A stretch of DNA of 64,000 nucleotides from Phlebopus portentosus (GCA_037892935.1 JAYXKI010000001.1:2108001-2172000); one strand, 5' to 3'. Counted from the first letter of the stretch, positions 43,956-56,197 are shown. The notes: generated by a model from the letters alone, not told the origin. A program made the numbers and translations.

Positions 43956-44790
43956 TTCTGCACAGAAGAGAATGTCATAGTCAGCAATCCATCTTACCCG
44001 TAATGACCCAATCCATCCCAATCCACCTCATTCCAACCAACACATGTCCAACAGTAGTGTTCCATATATGCACGGATAGCTTATAGATGCTAGAATATCG
44101 GAAAGAAACTCAACTCACTTTATGAGGCTGGAGGGGTATGGTCGACAGTCGTCGATAGTCATTACAATCATGATGACACGCCTCCAACTCCCCGCATCAC
44201 GTGACGGAAAACTTGGTTTTTTGTTTTTTCATTTCATTTTGTTTGCCACTGCGCTGCTGCGCTGCACCACTACATGGTGCTCATCACTACTAGCCCGTTC
44301 GTTCGTTTGGTGCGTATTTTTCTCCTTATTTGCCTTTTCGATGATGAGTGCCGTAAAGGCCTCTCTTGGCACCTCTTAGTCGAGTTTGCGGCGTCGGCGG
44401 ATCTCTTCCACCGTCGTCTCAAAAGTTGAGATGAATGACATTCTGATAATCCCGCTTTTCCTTCTCTTACCCGTGTCGAACTTCTTTATTGCGTATCAAT
44501 GCTAACTAGTAGAATTGTTGGTTGCAGATTCTGCTGGTCAGCTGAAATGGTGCTTTTTAGTCGCAGGCGGATAATATGTACCGATGGGCCGTTAAAAGAA
44601 GGCGAAAGGAGTGCTTCGTGATACTTTTTTCTTCAGTATATAATTGCATTATTGAATTGACGAAGTATTCCGCCCGCGGACAGAATTGAATTGCGTGGAT
44701 GAAGTAACATTATCATTGTTGCGCTTATCTGCATCGGCGGGCGCTGTAGTACTTATCTTTGTCTTGAATACTAACCTTTGGGGCATAGCG
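43956..44790. other. Divergent promoter region, RPS3 / acetamidase
   Basis: No gene supported. CT-rich and T-rich tracts lie near 44215-44345. The open frame at 44122-44379 is not conserved-looking. Confidence 0.5.
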
Positions 44791-44798
44791 TATATATA
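44791..44798 (+). promoter_or_regulatory. TATA box of the acetamidase gene
   Basis: TATATATA about 41-48 bp before the ATG at 44839, in a pyrimidine-rich context. Motif only. Confidence 0.4.
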
Positions 44799-44838
44799 CC
44801 TCATCTCTCGCACCATATCCCAACCTCTTCTCTCACCA

Positions 44839-47008
44839 ATGCCTACTTGGCAAGAGCTCGTAGCAGATAAACAGCAGCGTCAGAAAGCTGCCATTCCAAA
44901 GCAATGGTTAATCACTCTGCCTCCTGGCTCCCAACTTGATGTCACCAATGTTCCCCAGACTTGCGGTTTGCTATCCTCCGAAGAGCTTGAGATAACGGAG
45001 ACAAAGGATGTTGCTATTTTGCTTGATAAACTTGCAAGCGGGGCATGGTCCTCCGTCGATGTGACCCGTGCATATTATAAACGTGCCATTGTAGCCCAAC
45101 AAGTCGTGAGTCCTTTATTCCCGTGTAATTCAGTGCTTCAGTGCTAACTCATTTTCAGACTAATTGCTTGACTGAGATTTTCGTAGAACGAGCACTTGCT
45201 CGCGCCGCTGAATGTGACAAGTATCTCAAAGAGAATGGCAAGCCCATAGGACCATTACATGGTCTTCCTATCTCCCTCAAAGATCAGGTTTGCTTGAAAG
45301 GACTCGAGACCACTATGGGTATGCTACGCGTCTTCTACTCGCAAAGTCTTATTCATTTGCATCAGGTTATGTTTCTTGGATTGGCGAATACGCCGAACGT
45401 GATGCCACGCTGGCTGTTATCCTGTACGAGGCGGGTGCTGTGCCGTTTGTGCGCACGAACGTTCCACAAACACTCATGGTACGCTGTCTCGTGTTTCGCT
45501 CCGAGATTTTACCTCCGCACGTTTATCTAAGTCGTATCTAAATTAGTGGCCTGAGACGTTTAATAATGTTTTTGGACGAACCGTTAACCCGCATAACCGC
45601 AATCTTACATGTGGTGGGTCCTCGGGAGGTGAGGGTGCTCTCATCGGCATGAAGGGAAGCCCACTTGGAGTTGGTTCCGATATTGGAGGGTGAGTCAGCT
45701 CCTTCTCCTTCCAGAAGTCTGATGAGATTCGACGCTATTTCACGCTTCTCGTAGATCTATCCGCATCCCGAGTGCTTTCAATGGACTCTACGGTCTGCGG
45801 CCTTCATATAATCGGATCCCGTACGCGGGTTCAAGAAACTCTATGGAGGGCCAGGACTCCGTTCCATCTGTTCTCGGTCCAATTTCAAACTCTCTTTCGG
45901 GCCTGAGAGTGTTTATGAAGGCTGTTATCGGCTTAAAGCCGTGGACGAAGGATCCACTTGCCATTCGGAAAACATGGGATGAAGAATCGTATCAACTGAA
46001 AGAACATGGTGACGGCAAGGATCTCTGCTTCGCTATTCTATGGGATAACGGTGTGACCATTCCTACACCCCCGATCCGTCGTGCTTTAGAGATGACGAAG
46101 AAGGCACTAGAAGCTCAAGGGATAAAAAGTGGGAACGTGGGCGGTCTGACCGCTTCTTCTGACTCCGAACTTCAGCTGATCACTACCCTTTTCCTCATAC
46201 AGTCGTTGATTGGCCCGCATTTGATTACGGAGATCTCTGCCTCACTTTGGTTCGTAGAAGCATGATTGCAGACAACATTCGTCAGCTGTTATTGACTGAT
46301 ATCGTTATCGCTTTAGGGCCAAATTTGGGCATCCGGCTCCCAAGGTGATTATGCCGCGACAGTCGCAAAGACCGGCGAGCCTATAATCCAGACAATGGCT
46401 CTAGATGGCGTGTCTTCGGGTAATGAATGGTCGTCTGGCGCAGCGTTGGAATCTCAGTCGGCATACGGACTTTGGCAAATTCAGAAGAAACGTGCTCAAA
46501 TTCGCAAAGTTCATCTTGATCTCTGGGAATCAACTGGTAGTCTCACTGGCACGGGTCGCCCTGTTGACGCTATCATCGCGCCCGTCTCTCCTTCTGCTTC
46601 GGCACCGCACGGCATGAATCGGTACGTATAGACTTTTGGCCTGTATGCGTGATTCATGAACTGACTACTTTACGACTTGGTGCAGAGATGCAAACTATAC
46701 GATGGCCTGGAACGGGCTAGATTATCCCGCCTGCGTGTTCCCCGTCTCCAAAGTTGATCCTACCCTCGACGTGAAGCAGCCGCGCGACAAATTCTTGAGC
46801 CCAACCGACGAGTTCATTTACAATCTCTGTAAGTGCTTCCATGCGTGTATGCTTCTAGGTTGTGAGACTAAGAATGGATTGAAATCACGAAGATGATCCG
46901 GAGGTATGGAAGAACGCTCCAACGTCATTGCAGCTTGTTGGACGGACGCAAGAAGACGAGGCTGTTCTTGCTATGACTGAGATTGTGGACAAAGCACTCA
47001 AGGCATAG
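44839..47008 (+). CDS. Amidase signature enzyme, acetamidase-like
   Basis: Start MPTWQELVADK. Introns at about 45106-45158, 45319-45365, 45479-45546, 45690-45755, 46129-46202, 46250-46316, 46622-46685 and 46829-46892 keep the frame; stop TAG 47006-47008. The amidase catalytic triad is visible: Lys in PISLKDQ, cis-Ser in TCGGSSGGEGAL, nucleophile Ser in GVGSDIGGSIRIP. Near the C-terminus: RPVDAIIAPVSPSASAPHG and NGLDYPACVFPV. Family role: hydrolysis of acetamide or other short or aromatic amides to acid plus ammonia; the fungal amdS-type enzymes have this length and layout. No signal peptide. The precise substrate is unknown. Confidence 0.9.
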
Positions 47009-47167
47009 AAGGATTACACTCGTGATGTCATTGAATCCCTTCCTAAAGAATGTTATTTGTCACCATGTATAAAGATAGCAGCTGGCACTGGCAGGAGCTT
47101 AAAATCGCTCAAAGATCACATAGAGTTATGGCATCCAAAAATTTTTTATGAACAGACTCGAAAAACT

Positions 47168-48524
47168 GCTACGACAGGTAATCAGTATCAACCCATTCCG
47201 CATAATCGCTACCGACTGCCGATGCAATCGTGTACTGATCAGCCTGGCTGCCCGTAAGTAGCGTAGCAAACGAGGGCCTATTTGCATTCGCCACACCTGG
47301 ACCAGTGCTATTGAACTCCGCAAAGAGGATATTATCAGTACGAGGATCGCCAGAGCTCCAGATCGACCAGATCGCACTATTGAGCTGTTCACGAATACTC
47401 AGTTGGTAGTATTACGTAGTGGACAATAACTCACTGGTGCATTAATGACAGTACTTTTGAAAATTACTCTAGTCAACAGGTATCAACATGCTGAACTCTC
47501 AGGATCACGATAGTAAGCTTACTTGGCAAAGTCTCCCCAAGGACGACCAAGGAATACGTTTCCCGTGACATTTTGAAACGCGTCTGAAGCTGCAATGATC
47601 GTGTTTTTGTTGAAGACATCTTATGAATGCCTGATAAGAATAGTAGACTTCAAGGACTAGTAAATCGCTTACAGCTACCAGAATCATTGGCCTCCCGACC
47701 AGATGCAGTGATGCATCCCGCACCTTTACTTGCTATGGTGTTGCCTTCAAAGTAAGCGAGACCTTGTCGTCCAAAGATGAAATCGACAGCTCCCTGTGAA
47801 ATCTACGTCAGTGTCTACGTGCAAGATTCTGAGGCAGTGGTGTACTTCGATGAATGATTTAAGATAGACCTGTGTCCCGACATTCGCATACAAAGTATCC
47901 TATACAACATAAAATACCCTTAGTTGCCGTTGCCTAGGTAAGCATCGTATAGAACTTACTTGGTATGAGAAAAAGCGACATGCATATGCGCCGAACTTGC
48001 TTCCGTACTGGCTGATTGCAATAGCTTGTCCGTTCGTCTGCGAAACACCGAAGTCATTCCGAATGTCAATGTTGTATAGTGCCACACCGTCGCTCTTGAT
48101 CCTCAGAGTTCCGGACGCATCATCACTCCCAGTAGTGCCTAAAGAAGCGGAATGTGCTATGACGACCTGATTCGCCGCGAAAACCATGATATCAGTGGTG
48201 TAGCCATAGATCTGTCAGAAGAAGACGACAGATTTTCCATGTCAAGTGAAACTAGTATGCAGGATGGCTCACAGTAACAGGTCCAGATCTATCAATGAGC
48301 ACTTGCTCTTGATACGTTCCAGGAAACATGAATATTGATTGAAAAGAAGAGTCATTTTGAAGAGAAGAAACAGCGGAAGCTAGAGTCTTGAACTGGCCAG
48401 ATGTCGTAGTAGTCGGATTAACCACGATGGCTCCATCTGGAGGAGAGATTCTAGAGGCCGCATTTGCTGAACAAGCGAAAAATGAAAACACATTAAAGGA
48501 AATGGGCAACAGCATTCTTGTCAT
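47168..48524 (-). CDS. Pectin methylesterase (CE8), secreted
   Basis: Signal peptide MTRMLLPISFNVFSFFACSANA, then the right-handed beta-helix. The pectinesterase signatures are all present: GTYQEQ, GQAIAIS, FSYQDTLYANVGTQVYLK, GAVDFIFGRQG (catalytic Asp), VFLGRPWGDFAK (catalytic Arg and Trp). It ends SDYAEWVDTDYLS with stop at 47168-47170. Several 50-70 bp introns, for instance just after QDTLYANVGTQVYLKSFIE. Role: removes methyl esters from pectin outside the cell, making it available to lyases and polygalacturonases. A decayed paralogue lies at about 51070-52374, beyond a thiolase gene. Confidence 0.92.
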
Positions 48525-49060
48525 AGACGTCAGGCGCTCCGCATCTTCATCATCTCACTTCCTCCTTAAATTCGCTGGCGGGGAGCTAAGAAAGTCAGTT
48601 TCCTTGCAACGGACCGTCACCTGGCCGACACGAAATTGAAGGAGAATCTCGCCGGTCCGCCAGAAGCGAAGCAGAATTACAGCGTCGCGGTATATTTCCT
48701 TTCGAATCATCCGAAGATGCGCAGCAACTCTAAAAAGCCTGCCATATGGCTATGCTTCCCCGAGGATATTTCTGGGAAGAGAAACTAAACACCACGTTCC
48801 TTCCGGAAAGGAAAAAATCCTTGGATTTGCTGTCTGTATCCCTCACGGTGCATATAGCCAATCTTCGTGAACAAAATACGTGTGCTTGATCACGGAATAA
48901 CACCTTGAAAGAGATAGCCGTGGGAAGGGCATCACTTCGCAGTCGACAGCGTTCCCGGTGACTTTACGTACTTGCATTACACTGCTGTTCATGATCTGCA
49001 AAATTTTGGATCTTCAATGTCAATTAATAGAAGCAATGAGAAGACAAATGAAACAGGAGA
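48525..49060. other. Upstream region of the pectin methylesterase, no gene seen
   Basis: Presumed promoter of the minus-strand esterase plus the 3' region of the thiolase. Frames over it are shadows. Confidence 0.45.
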
Positions 49061-50802
49061 CTATCGAGCTTCATTGATCAGTATAGCAGCTGCACCCATT
49101 CCGCTACCGATGCACATGCTAGTGCAGAGAATCTGCCCATTCTGGCGACGAAGCTGAGCGAGTCCTGTGACAATCTGGCGAGTCCCAGCTAACCGGTTAA
49201 GGTGATATCAGCATTCTAACAAGATGAAGTAAGGCTAAAGACTGACTCATTCCCAAGGGGTGTGTTAAGGCAATTGCTCCGCCACTAGAGGAAAGGACAG
49301 ATGAGAAATAGGCTAATAGACCACTTCTGAATAATGGTTGACACATACTTGACGTTTATCTTTTCAATAGGTATGCCTAATTGCTCGACACAATACGCAA
49401 ACTGAGAAGCAAACGCTTCGTTAATCTAGGGGGAAAAATGAGCAAAGTCTTGGAACTAAAGGATCACGAAACGCTACCGCACCTCCCAAGTATCCACATC
49501 CTCCTTACGGAGACCGGACTGCTCCAGTATTTTGCTTATAGCAGGAATTGGGGCAATGCCCATATACCTGGGTTCGACACCTTCAAATCAGGAGCGATTG
49601 GTTGTCAAACGATCGAGTCTAGCGGCGAGAAGCTTACCGACTACCGTCGAAGTCACCCACTTCGCAAGAATCTCCATGCCTTCCTTTTCAGCCCGCTCGC
49701 GAGTAGTGAGGACGCAAAGCGCAGCGCCGTCGCCAATTCCACTTGCATTGCCCGCTGTCGTTAAAGAGTTTCCCCAGTCTGGGAAGACCGGCTTTAGACC
49801 AGCCAATGACTCTGCAGTGACGCCTGGACGTATAGTATCATCCTCGGAAATTGTTTTGCCTTCGATGTCTATGGGAATGATTTCATCTTTGAAGATTCCC
49901 GCCTTCTGGGCCTGTGGTTATAATCGGTGAGTGGAGTGAGCTTAGACAAATTCGAGCTCCAACCTTTTCCGCTCTAGTATGTGATATCAAAGCGTAATGA
50001 TCTTGCTTCTCTCTAGAAATACCGAAGTGCTTTGCAACCATTTCAGACGTCCAGCCCATAGGCTACCAAATTCTCAGTCTCGGCCTGAAGATATGATTGC
50101 GAGGGGCCTACCTGGACACAGTCAGTTGCTTGACTGTTCTTAGAGACTTCGCTTGTGATTCCAGGAGTAGGTCGAGGGCTATGTAATTTCTTAACATAAA
50201 TTGCAATACTATCAAAGAGATTTGCCGCTCACTTTAAAGTCATATTTTCTGCACCAACACCAATACCCAGCGACGCCTCGCCTGCTTGGATAGAGTGCGC
50301 AATATTCCTGACCGACATGAGGCCAGAAGAACAAAGTCTGTTGACAGTCGAAATTGGGACCTCTGCTGGGATGCCAGCCGTTATTGCTGCCGCTCTTGAT
50401 ACATAAAGCGGGGAAGGTGGATGACAAGTTCCTAAGAGTTCATTAATTACACGCAACTGGTCAACAGCGTCCAAAGATCACGCACCGACGCAAACATCAT
50501 CTATTTTGGCCGGATCGAGCTTCGTTTTCGCGAATGAAGCCTAGATCGACGCGAGAAGTAAGTGAGATGAATGCAGACGTTTGATTAGATCACAGAAGTA
50601 CCTTGAACAATGCGAGGAGAATCTCATCTACGGGGTGATCCTTGAACTGCCCCTTGCGAACCTTGCCCATCGCAGTTCTGGCAGCGAAGGTGATGACAAC
50701 ATCATCCGGCCTCTTCTCCAAGATGGACTGCAACCCGCGGGCCTGAGAAGACGCGGAACGCGCCAGCGGCGTTACTCTGCGTAAAATGACTCTGTGTAGC
50801 AT
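49061..50802 (-). CDS. 3-ketoacyl-CoA thiolase (acetyl-CoA acyltransferase)
   Basis: Starts MLHRVILRRVTPLARSAS, an Arg-rich, acid-free leader that suggests organelle targeting; a PTS2 match is poor, so a mitochondrial presequence is at least as likely. Thiolase motifs in order: nucleophile Cys in NRLCSSGLMSV; GVGAENMTL; NSLTTAGNASGIGDGAA; INEAFASQFAYC; active His in GGAIALTHPLGMTG (Thr where the family usually has Gly); general base Cys in CTSMCIGSGMGAAA. Stop at 49061-49063. Several short introns. Role: thiolytic cleavage of 3-ketoacyl-CoA in beta-oxidation. It sits between two pectin methylesterase copies with no obvious functional link. Confidence 0.88.
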
Positions 50803-51069
50803 AACTGGTACGTCGTCGTTGCGTTTGTATGACCGTTGAGAAAGTCGGATATGCCCCTCCGACGAATTTCATAGGAGGAAGAAGGGTTGAGCCGGGGAGG
50901 CATGACCATGATAGGTTATGATTTGATTTGTTGTGCTACCGGGACCAATCTATAGGTCATCTGGTCTTGCGTGAGCATTCTATTACTCTTTTCGGGCGCC
51001 GATCATCCAATCACAAGCAGAAACAGCAGAAACCAAGGAAGGAAATTCAATTTTTACGACGTGTATCTA

Positions 51070-52374
51070 CCCAATATTAATCCGCGTAATCACTACCGAG
51101 AGTAGTCGAAATGGTATATACTGAGACGCTGGGCTTTCACTAAGGATATTTGCGAAGGAAGGACGGTTCGCATTGGCCACTCCTGAGCCCTGACTGGTAT
51201 ACTCAGCGAAAAGAATATGATCAGTGTCGGGTGTCGGCGAGCTCCATTCGGACCAAATCGCGCTGTTCAACTGCGTGGGGTGGATCCAACCAATACTTCT
51301 GAGTGAAAGATAAATACGCACTTGCAGCTCTCGATGTTTGAGTTCAGGAAGACAACCCTGAAAGTATGTACTGGAATTAGTGCACGCTGAAAGGGAGAGC
51401 AGAAAGGCCGTTAACTAGCATAATCTGAAGAGAGAGCGACCAATCAATGACAGTCATTGACTCGGAAAGATACGTACCACTCCACGAGCGGCCTAGATAC
51501 GCCTTGCTAGTGACATTGGTAAACGCATCAGAGGACGCGACGATGTCGTTCTTATTGAAAACGTCTCGAACATGTCAAATGAATCAGGCTAGCTCAAGAA
51601 CAGGCAGTCATTCATGACACATACAAATAGACGAATCAGAATCACCCGGCCTTCCGTTGGCTGTGATGTACCCCGCGCCCTTGCTTGCAATCGTATTGCC
51701 TTCAAAAAACGCCTGTGCGTGCTGTCCGAAAATGTAATCGACGGCACCCTACCACGTACATTAAATAATTCAGAAAGTATGTCCTGAAGGAGTAGCATTC
51801 GCGCCGCTTCTTGTAGAAGTAGCTACATCGCTCACCTGATAGGAAAAGAATCTGCAAGCATATGCACCAAATTGGATTCCATTTGCACTGACAACAATGG
51901 CCTGAGCAATCTTTCCGGACTCGCTATAATCATTCCTGACATCGGAGTCGTAGACTGAAACATTGTCACTCTTGATCCTAAGGATCCCCGACTCGTCGTC
52001 GCTGCCAGCTTCAATTTGAGATTCGGAATGGGTAATGACGACTTGGTTCTTCGAATAATCCATAGTATCTGTCGTGCACCCATATAACTTGATGGCGTGA
52101 AAGAGTATCATTATTTCCCGGTCGAGGAAAACGAGAATCGAGGATGCTTACAGTCACTGACCCAGAACGGTCAATGAGTAGTTGTTCGTTATACATCCCA
52201 GGATTGTGAAGAGCCATCATCCGGAAGAGCAGTAATAGCCGAGGCAACTGTTTTGTATTGTCCTGAGCCCGTAGAACTGGAGTCCATAACCACAGCTCCT
52301 GAAGGAGGTGACGTTCGAGAAGCAGCTTGAACCAGAAGGATCAGATATGAGAGCACAGTAACTATGCGAAACAT
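51070..52374 (-). pseudogene. Second pectin methylesterase copy (CE8), broken
   Basis: Paralogue of 47168-48524: leader MFRIVTVLSYLILLVQA, then SRTSPPSGAVVMD, IAQAIVVS, GAVDYIFGQHAQ and NSAIWSEWS. Lesions against the intact copy: a deletion of about 14 bp near 52200-52215 (after DDGSSQS) that shifts the frame; loss of the exon segment after FSYQD that should read TLYANV...FIE, leaving about 35 unrelated bases (51749-51783); LGRPW changed to LGRSW; and a frameshift near 51120 that throws the SDYAD end out of frame. It appears non-functional. Alternative splicing could mask one lesion but not all. Confidence 0.8.
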
Positions 52375-52732
52375 CCTGAAATCAGGAAAAGGCGCTGTCC
52401 AGGGGGCTCAAAATGATGTTGTAACTTTATATTCCACGGAGCATTATTCCGACAGCTATTTGACAGATATTTCAAAGTTTGAGTCGGAAAATACGGCCGG
52501 GCCGTCGGGTTGCCTGCGTTTCCATGTGCAAGGTAAAACCACTTCGACATGAAGATCAGACATCTCCGCCAGGAAAGCTGTCCGTTCTTTATTACGAGTG
52601 AGTATTAAGATGTCTACATGACATGCCAGTAGAGAATAGCAACGCTAGCAACGACATTTAGTGAGATTCGGAGAAATGAGAAGCCTGAAAAACTATGAAC
52701 CTCATCTCTAACCTGAGCTCCGACTTTTCCTT
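52375..52732. other. Intergenic, no gene seen
   Basis: Former promoter of the broken esterase and 3' region of the bL32m gene. Frames at 52362-52552 are shadows. Confidence 0.4.
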
Positions 52733-53168
52733 TCACGTTGTCCTCTCCAGTTCGATTGGTACTGAGTCCCTGGCTTCCCGCTTGTGCGCTCGGCTTATTT
52801 GTGAATAACAATTCGGGCAGAGGTGGTGTGCTAGTTTTGCCGAACCGCAACCAGGACAGTTGACGATGTCTATGGGGACGAATTGAGAATCGAGAAAGAG
52901 TAAAAAGAATGATAAACACACTTGATTTGTCCCTTAGACCCTTATGCGCAGAGCGCATTGCTTTCCGAGAATGCGACACCTTTTTCTTCGGAACTGCCAA
53001 TACGATGGAAGGAAATAACTCGAGGAGCGAACTCCATGACGGGATTGCAAGGCTAAACGGCGCCAAAAGAGCTGCTGGTCGTAAGAACGTCCAGGTAGGC
53101 GCAGGACGAAGCACGAGATTCGAGAGAGAGAAAAGAGTGGCCCTTAAGGGACTTAGTGCGAGCGACAT
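52733..53168 (-). CDS. MRPL32: Mitochondrial large-subunit ribosomal protein bL32m
   Basis: Two exons (53168-52922 and 52869-52733) with a 52 bp intron give 127 residues. The N-terminus MSLALSPLRATLFSLSNLVL is a likely mitochondrial presequence. The mature part begins at the family motif VPKKKVSHSRKAMR. A zinc ribbon follows: CPGCGSAKLAHHLCPNCY with both C-x2-C pairs. Role: structural protein of the mitoribosome; in yeast, maturation by the m-AAA protease exposes the VPKKK start (established for yeast). Divergent from NDUFA5 across 166 bp, a shared promoter between two mitochondrial genes. Confidence 0.9.
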
Positions 53169-53334
53169 GATGGATTAAAAGAAAGCAAGAGGCTTTTGGA
53201 CTTTTGAAAAGTGCTTGAAGGAAGTTGTGTCGCGCTCACGAGACGCGAAACCCCATTTCCGGTAATTTAGGATCTGCCTTCTCAACTCCCAGCACTCATC
53301 TACCACCTCTTACGCTCGTCGTTTGCTGGCAGCC
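53169..53334. promoter_or_regulatory. Bidirectional promoter MRPL32 / NDUFA5
   Basis: Only 166 bp separate the two start codons, so both genes must share a short regulatory region. I see no TATA box. Confidence 0.6.
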
Positions 53335-53783
53335 ATGTTTCGCCTCACCCGCCCTCTTCTCCAGCAAGCGCTGAAAGCCTCGACAGGCCTGACCGGTGTC
53401 AAAGTCAGTTTGAACCCTCTCCCGACTCTCGTAGAGACCTACCAGACCACTCTTGCCCGAATATCGGAAATCCCTCAGTCATCCGTATACCGTCAAAGCG
53501 TCGAGGCAATCACACAGCGAAAACTCAGTATCGTTCAAAAGGCCAATGGCGACGTCGCCGCTGCGGAAGAAGCGCTGGATGATGGGCAAATAGAAGAGGC
53601 TATTGCAATCGCTCAAGATGAGCTCAGCCTCGTCGACAAGATGATAGAATGGAAAGCGTGCGTCCCGCCTGTTTCTTTATCTCTACTGGTCATGCTTATT
53701 CTGGTGTTAGTTGGGAGCCGTTAGAGGAGAAACCCCAACCTGGCCAGTGGGAATATTTCGGAAAGACTTCAGAATACAAATAA
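53335..53783 (+). CDS. NDUFA5: NADH:ubiquinone oxidoreductase subunit NDUFA5 (B13/29.9 kDa family)
   Basis: Exons 53335-53657 and 53711-53783 give 131 residues. The start MFRLTRPLLQQALK is an amphipathic mitochondrial-type leader. Family features: TGLTGVKVSLNPLPTLVETY, the repeated helix with IPQSSVYRQSVEAITQRKL, and the C-terminal WEPLEEKPQPGQWEYFG. Role: accessory subunit of respiratory complex I at the peripheral arm. The second exon is needed to complete the conserved WEP...QWEYF end. Confidence 0.92.
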
Positions 53784-54111
53784 TGATATCTTCCGGCTTG
53801 CAATTATCATGTCAATTGCCAGGCAAACATCTTGAGAGCATTCGCATTCTTTTTCGAAGAGCATTGCGATTCCATGCCATGACATGAAACTAAGCGCTTA
53901 ATAAGAGTAAAAAAAAAGGAAATATCAGGTGGGGTGTGTCTCGAATACATACAAGAATGCACAGAGTAAAACATCAGATAAAAACAATTTTTCACGTCGC
54001 GAGCTACAGTAAGTAACATGACTCCAAGTCGCAGCGTCCCTACTTCTCATTTTCAGAACCTTGCAGCTTCGTTTCCAGTGGTATTTCATGCATGTGTGAT
54101 CTCATGACTTC
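53784..54111. other. Convergent 3' regions of NDUFA5 and the Stm1-like gene
   Basis: AT-rich untranslated sequence; nothing else recognised. Confidence 0.5.
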
Positions 54112-55321
54112 GAAAGCGAAGGGAAGTCACTCTCATCGCGCAGATTCACGGACTGACGGCCGCCTCGGCCACCACGTCCGCGTCCGCTGCCCCTAGCACC
54201 ACGTTCACCGCCTCGTCCTCCACGCCCGCCACGGCCCTGGCGATCAGCAAACGGACCGTCAAAGAAGAGTTCAGTTGCAACCTGTTTCTTCTCTTCCTTT
54301 GCGCTCTTTGCACGCTGCTTCTGCGCCTTGGTCTGAGTAGACTTAAGCTAGAGATCCAGAAAGCAAGTAGTCTCGAATCTTACCTTTGGTACATAGTAAG
54401 CATCCTCTTCGGGCTTAACAACCTGAATGGCATCTTTGAAGAGATCGTCAGCACCGTCATTTGCCCTCCGGACGTTCTCCAACTTGGGGACGGTGGAAGA
54501 CTCCTTCAACTTGGCCTGGTACTGGTCCAGAGTAAGTGTCTTATCCTCTTCCTCCTCCCTCGGGCGGCGAGTCTCAGCTGGAGCTCCTTCCTTCACTGCA
54601 TCGCCAGAACTCTCGGGCGCAGGAACGGCGCCCCAAGGGTCATCTGCAGCGGGGGCGGCAGTATTGATGTTGGCCGCGCCCCAGGGATCGTCTGCCGGAG
54701 TCTCTTCAGCAGCATCCTTGGTGCCCTCTTCCTCTGCCTGCAGTTCCTTGTCGGCATCAGGACCACCCCAGCCCTGCGCAATCTTCTTGTCCGAATCGCT
54801 GGTATACCATGAACCTCGGTACTGACGTTATGATATATAGCAAGCCACTCACGTCTTGCCAGTAGCACTCTGCCTGTCATAGACGCGGCCGTGTCCTCCG
54901 CCACGACGCTCCCCTCGCTCCCCTCGCCCCCTTCCACGTCCACGACCGCGACCACGATCATCGCCGACTGAAAAGGAAGTCGATCACAAACCGTCTATAT
55001 CAACGTAAGAGACCACCGACTCACAGCGTTTGGCCTCACGAGGAGGAGCATCGTCTGCCTCCGCTGTTTCACGCGGGGTAGAAGGAGTACCTCCACCTCT
55101 CTGGTAGTAGCGTCCACCCCTCGAGGCCGGGCCTGACCTTCCTCTCTGGCCACCCCTTGCAGCCGGAGTTTCTGTCTTCGGCTTCTCGGGTGCTGGTGAC
55201 GTCGCAGGAGGAGCGGCCGTGTCCTCTGTAACAACACATGAGACACAGTCTCGAACAGAAATAATAATTAGAACTTACCTGAGAGGATCGCGAACGGGTT
55301 TGACGAGACTACCGCTGTCAT
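54112..55321 (-). CDS. Stm1/SERBP1-like RGG RNA-binding protein (HABP4/PAI-RBP1 family)
   Basis: Starts MTAVVSSNPFAILSED (ATG 55319-55321), a family-typical NPF(A/S)(I/L)L start; stop TGA 54112-54114. Four or so short introns. It contains Arg/Gly clusters (ARGGQRGRSGPASRGGR; RGRGRGRGRGERGER), Asp-Pro-Trp-Gly repeats (DDPWGA twice), the central TLTLDQYQAKL motif, and a C-terminal RGGRGGRGGERGARGSG tract before LRDESDFPSL. Known family role: binds ribosomes and mRNA, stabilising idle 80S ribosomes or transcripts. Confidence 0.88.
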
Positions 55322-55699
55322 GTCGGACGGCGCCTCTTGCTGTGTTCAGCCGTGCTATCAACGGTAATTCTGTCCTTGAAGCGTTGTTTTTAGGACGAAG
55401 TGATATCAAATGGACGACGGGGGACACCACCCACTGGCCCAATTCACGACTTGGCACATCACGGGGACCTGCTATATCCGGAAAACTGTACAGCATGTAC
55501 GCTTATGACTAAGCAAGGTATAGCTGGATTCTATCTATGACTGCCACACTACATAGTACTGTGCTGCTTCACCTGAGAGAAGCAGTTAGTAACTCAGTTC
55601 AGTATCCGAAGACTTGCTAGCACAACCGCGTTGAATAGCAAAATTACTAAGATTTAGCTCACAATCAGCTGAGGAAGATCACGTAAGATGTGCCGGCCC

Positions 55700-56022
55700 T
55701 CAACAAAAGCAGAAACGCGTCGCTAAAGTTGCTTCGTTGACGACGCTTAACTCACCGCCGTTTAAAAGCATCTCGACGATGGCTGGCTCGCCTTTCGAGG
55801 ACTGATGCTGGCCGAGGACCTTGAGACCGTCATATCGTGCTGGAGAGAAATTATCGATGGGACTTGGGTGCGGCGGATCCGTGCGTTTTTGTAGACGGAA
55901 AACCCTGCGTGGCTTCCGAATGGGTTTCGTCGCAATGTCTCGTCGTATATTCTGAACAAATCATATTCTTTTTATCTGTGATGGGGGTTTCCACTAGCTA
56001 GTGGTATCACCAGCTCAGACAT
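55700..56022 (-). CDS. Possible small basic protein, unknown
   Basis: ATG at 56020-56022 (MSEL), a GTGATA donor, then an acceptor TTTGTTCAG ending near 55950. It continues NIRRDIATKPIRKPRRVF, RLQKRTDPPHPSPIDNFSP and RYDGLKVLGQHQSSKGEPAI. Read without a further intron it ends at TGA 55700-55702, about 87 residues. The composition (basic, Pro-rich) and splice sites look genuine, but I recognise no family. The 3' part may be spliced differently. It lies between the Stm1-like gene and the tRNA, all on the minus strand. Confidence 0.35.
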
Positions 56023-56106
56023 AGGAAAGATTAAACAGTAAAATGAAAGGAAAAAGTTATCGTTGTGTCGTTGTGTAGCGGGAGCAGCAAAACGAAAACC
56101 TGTGTA

Positions 56107-56197
56107 CTCCACCAGCAGGATTTGAACCTACGCGCTCAACGAGCATCAGATAACTGGCAATTCAAATCTGACACCTTAACCACTCGGTCATAGTGGA
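56107..56197 (-). tRNA. tRNA-Ser(UGA) with a 9 nt intron
   Basis: Minus strand. The acceptor arms TCCACTA (56197-56191) and TGGTGGA (56114-56108) pair over 7 bp, with discriminator G at 56107. A D-arm GACCGAGTGGTTAAGG, an anticodon stem TCAGA/TCTGA, loop TTTGAA with anticodon TGA, an intron TTGCCAGTT directly 3' of position 37, a long variable arm (class II), and a T-arm with GGTTCAAATCC are all present. Without the intron it is 82 nt, the usual Ser length. CCA is not encoded, as expected in eukaryotes. Confidence 0.9.

Noticed and set aside
55219..55512. 97-codon plus-strand frame near the Stm1-like start
   Set aside because: It overlaps the first exon and splice site of the minus-strand gene and has no domain.
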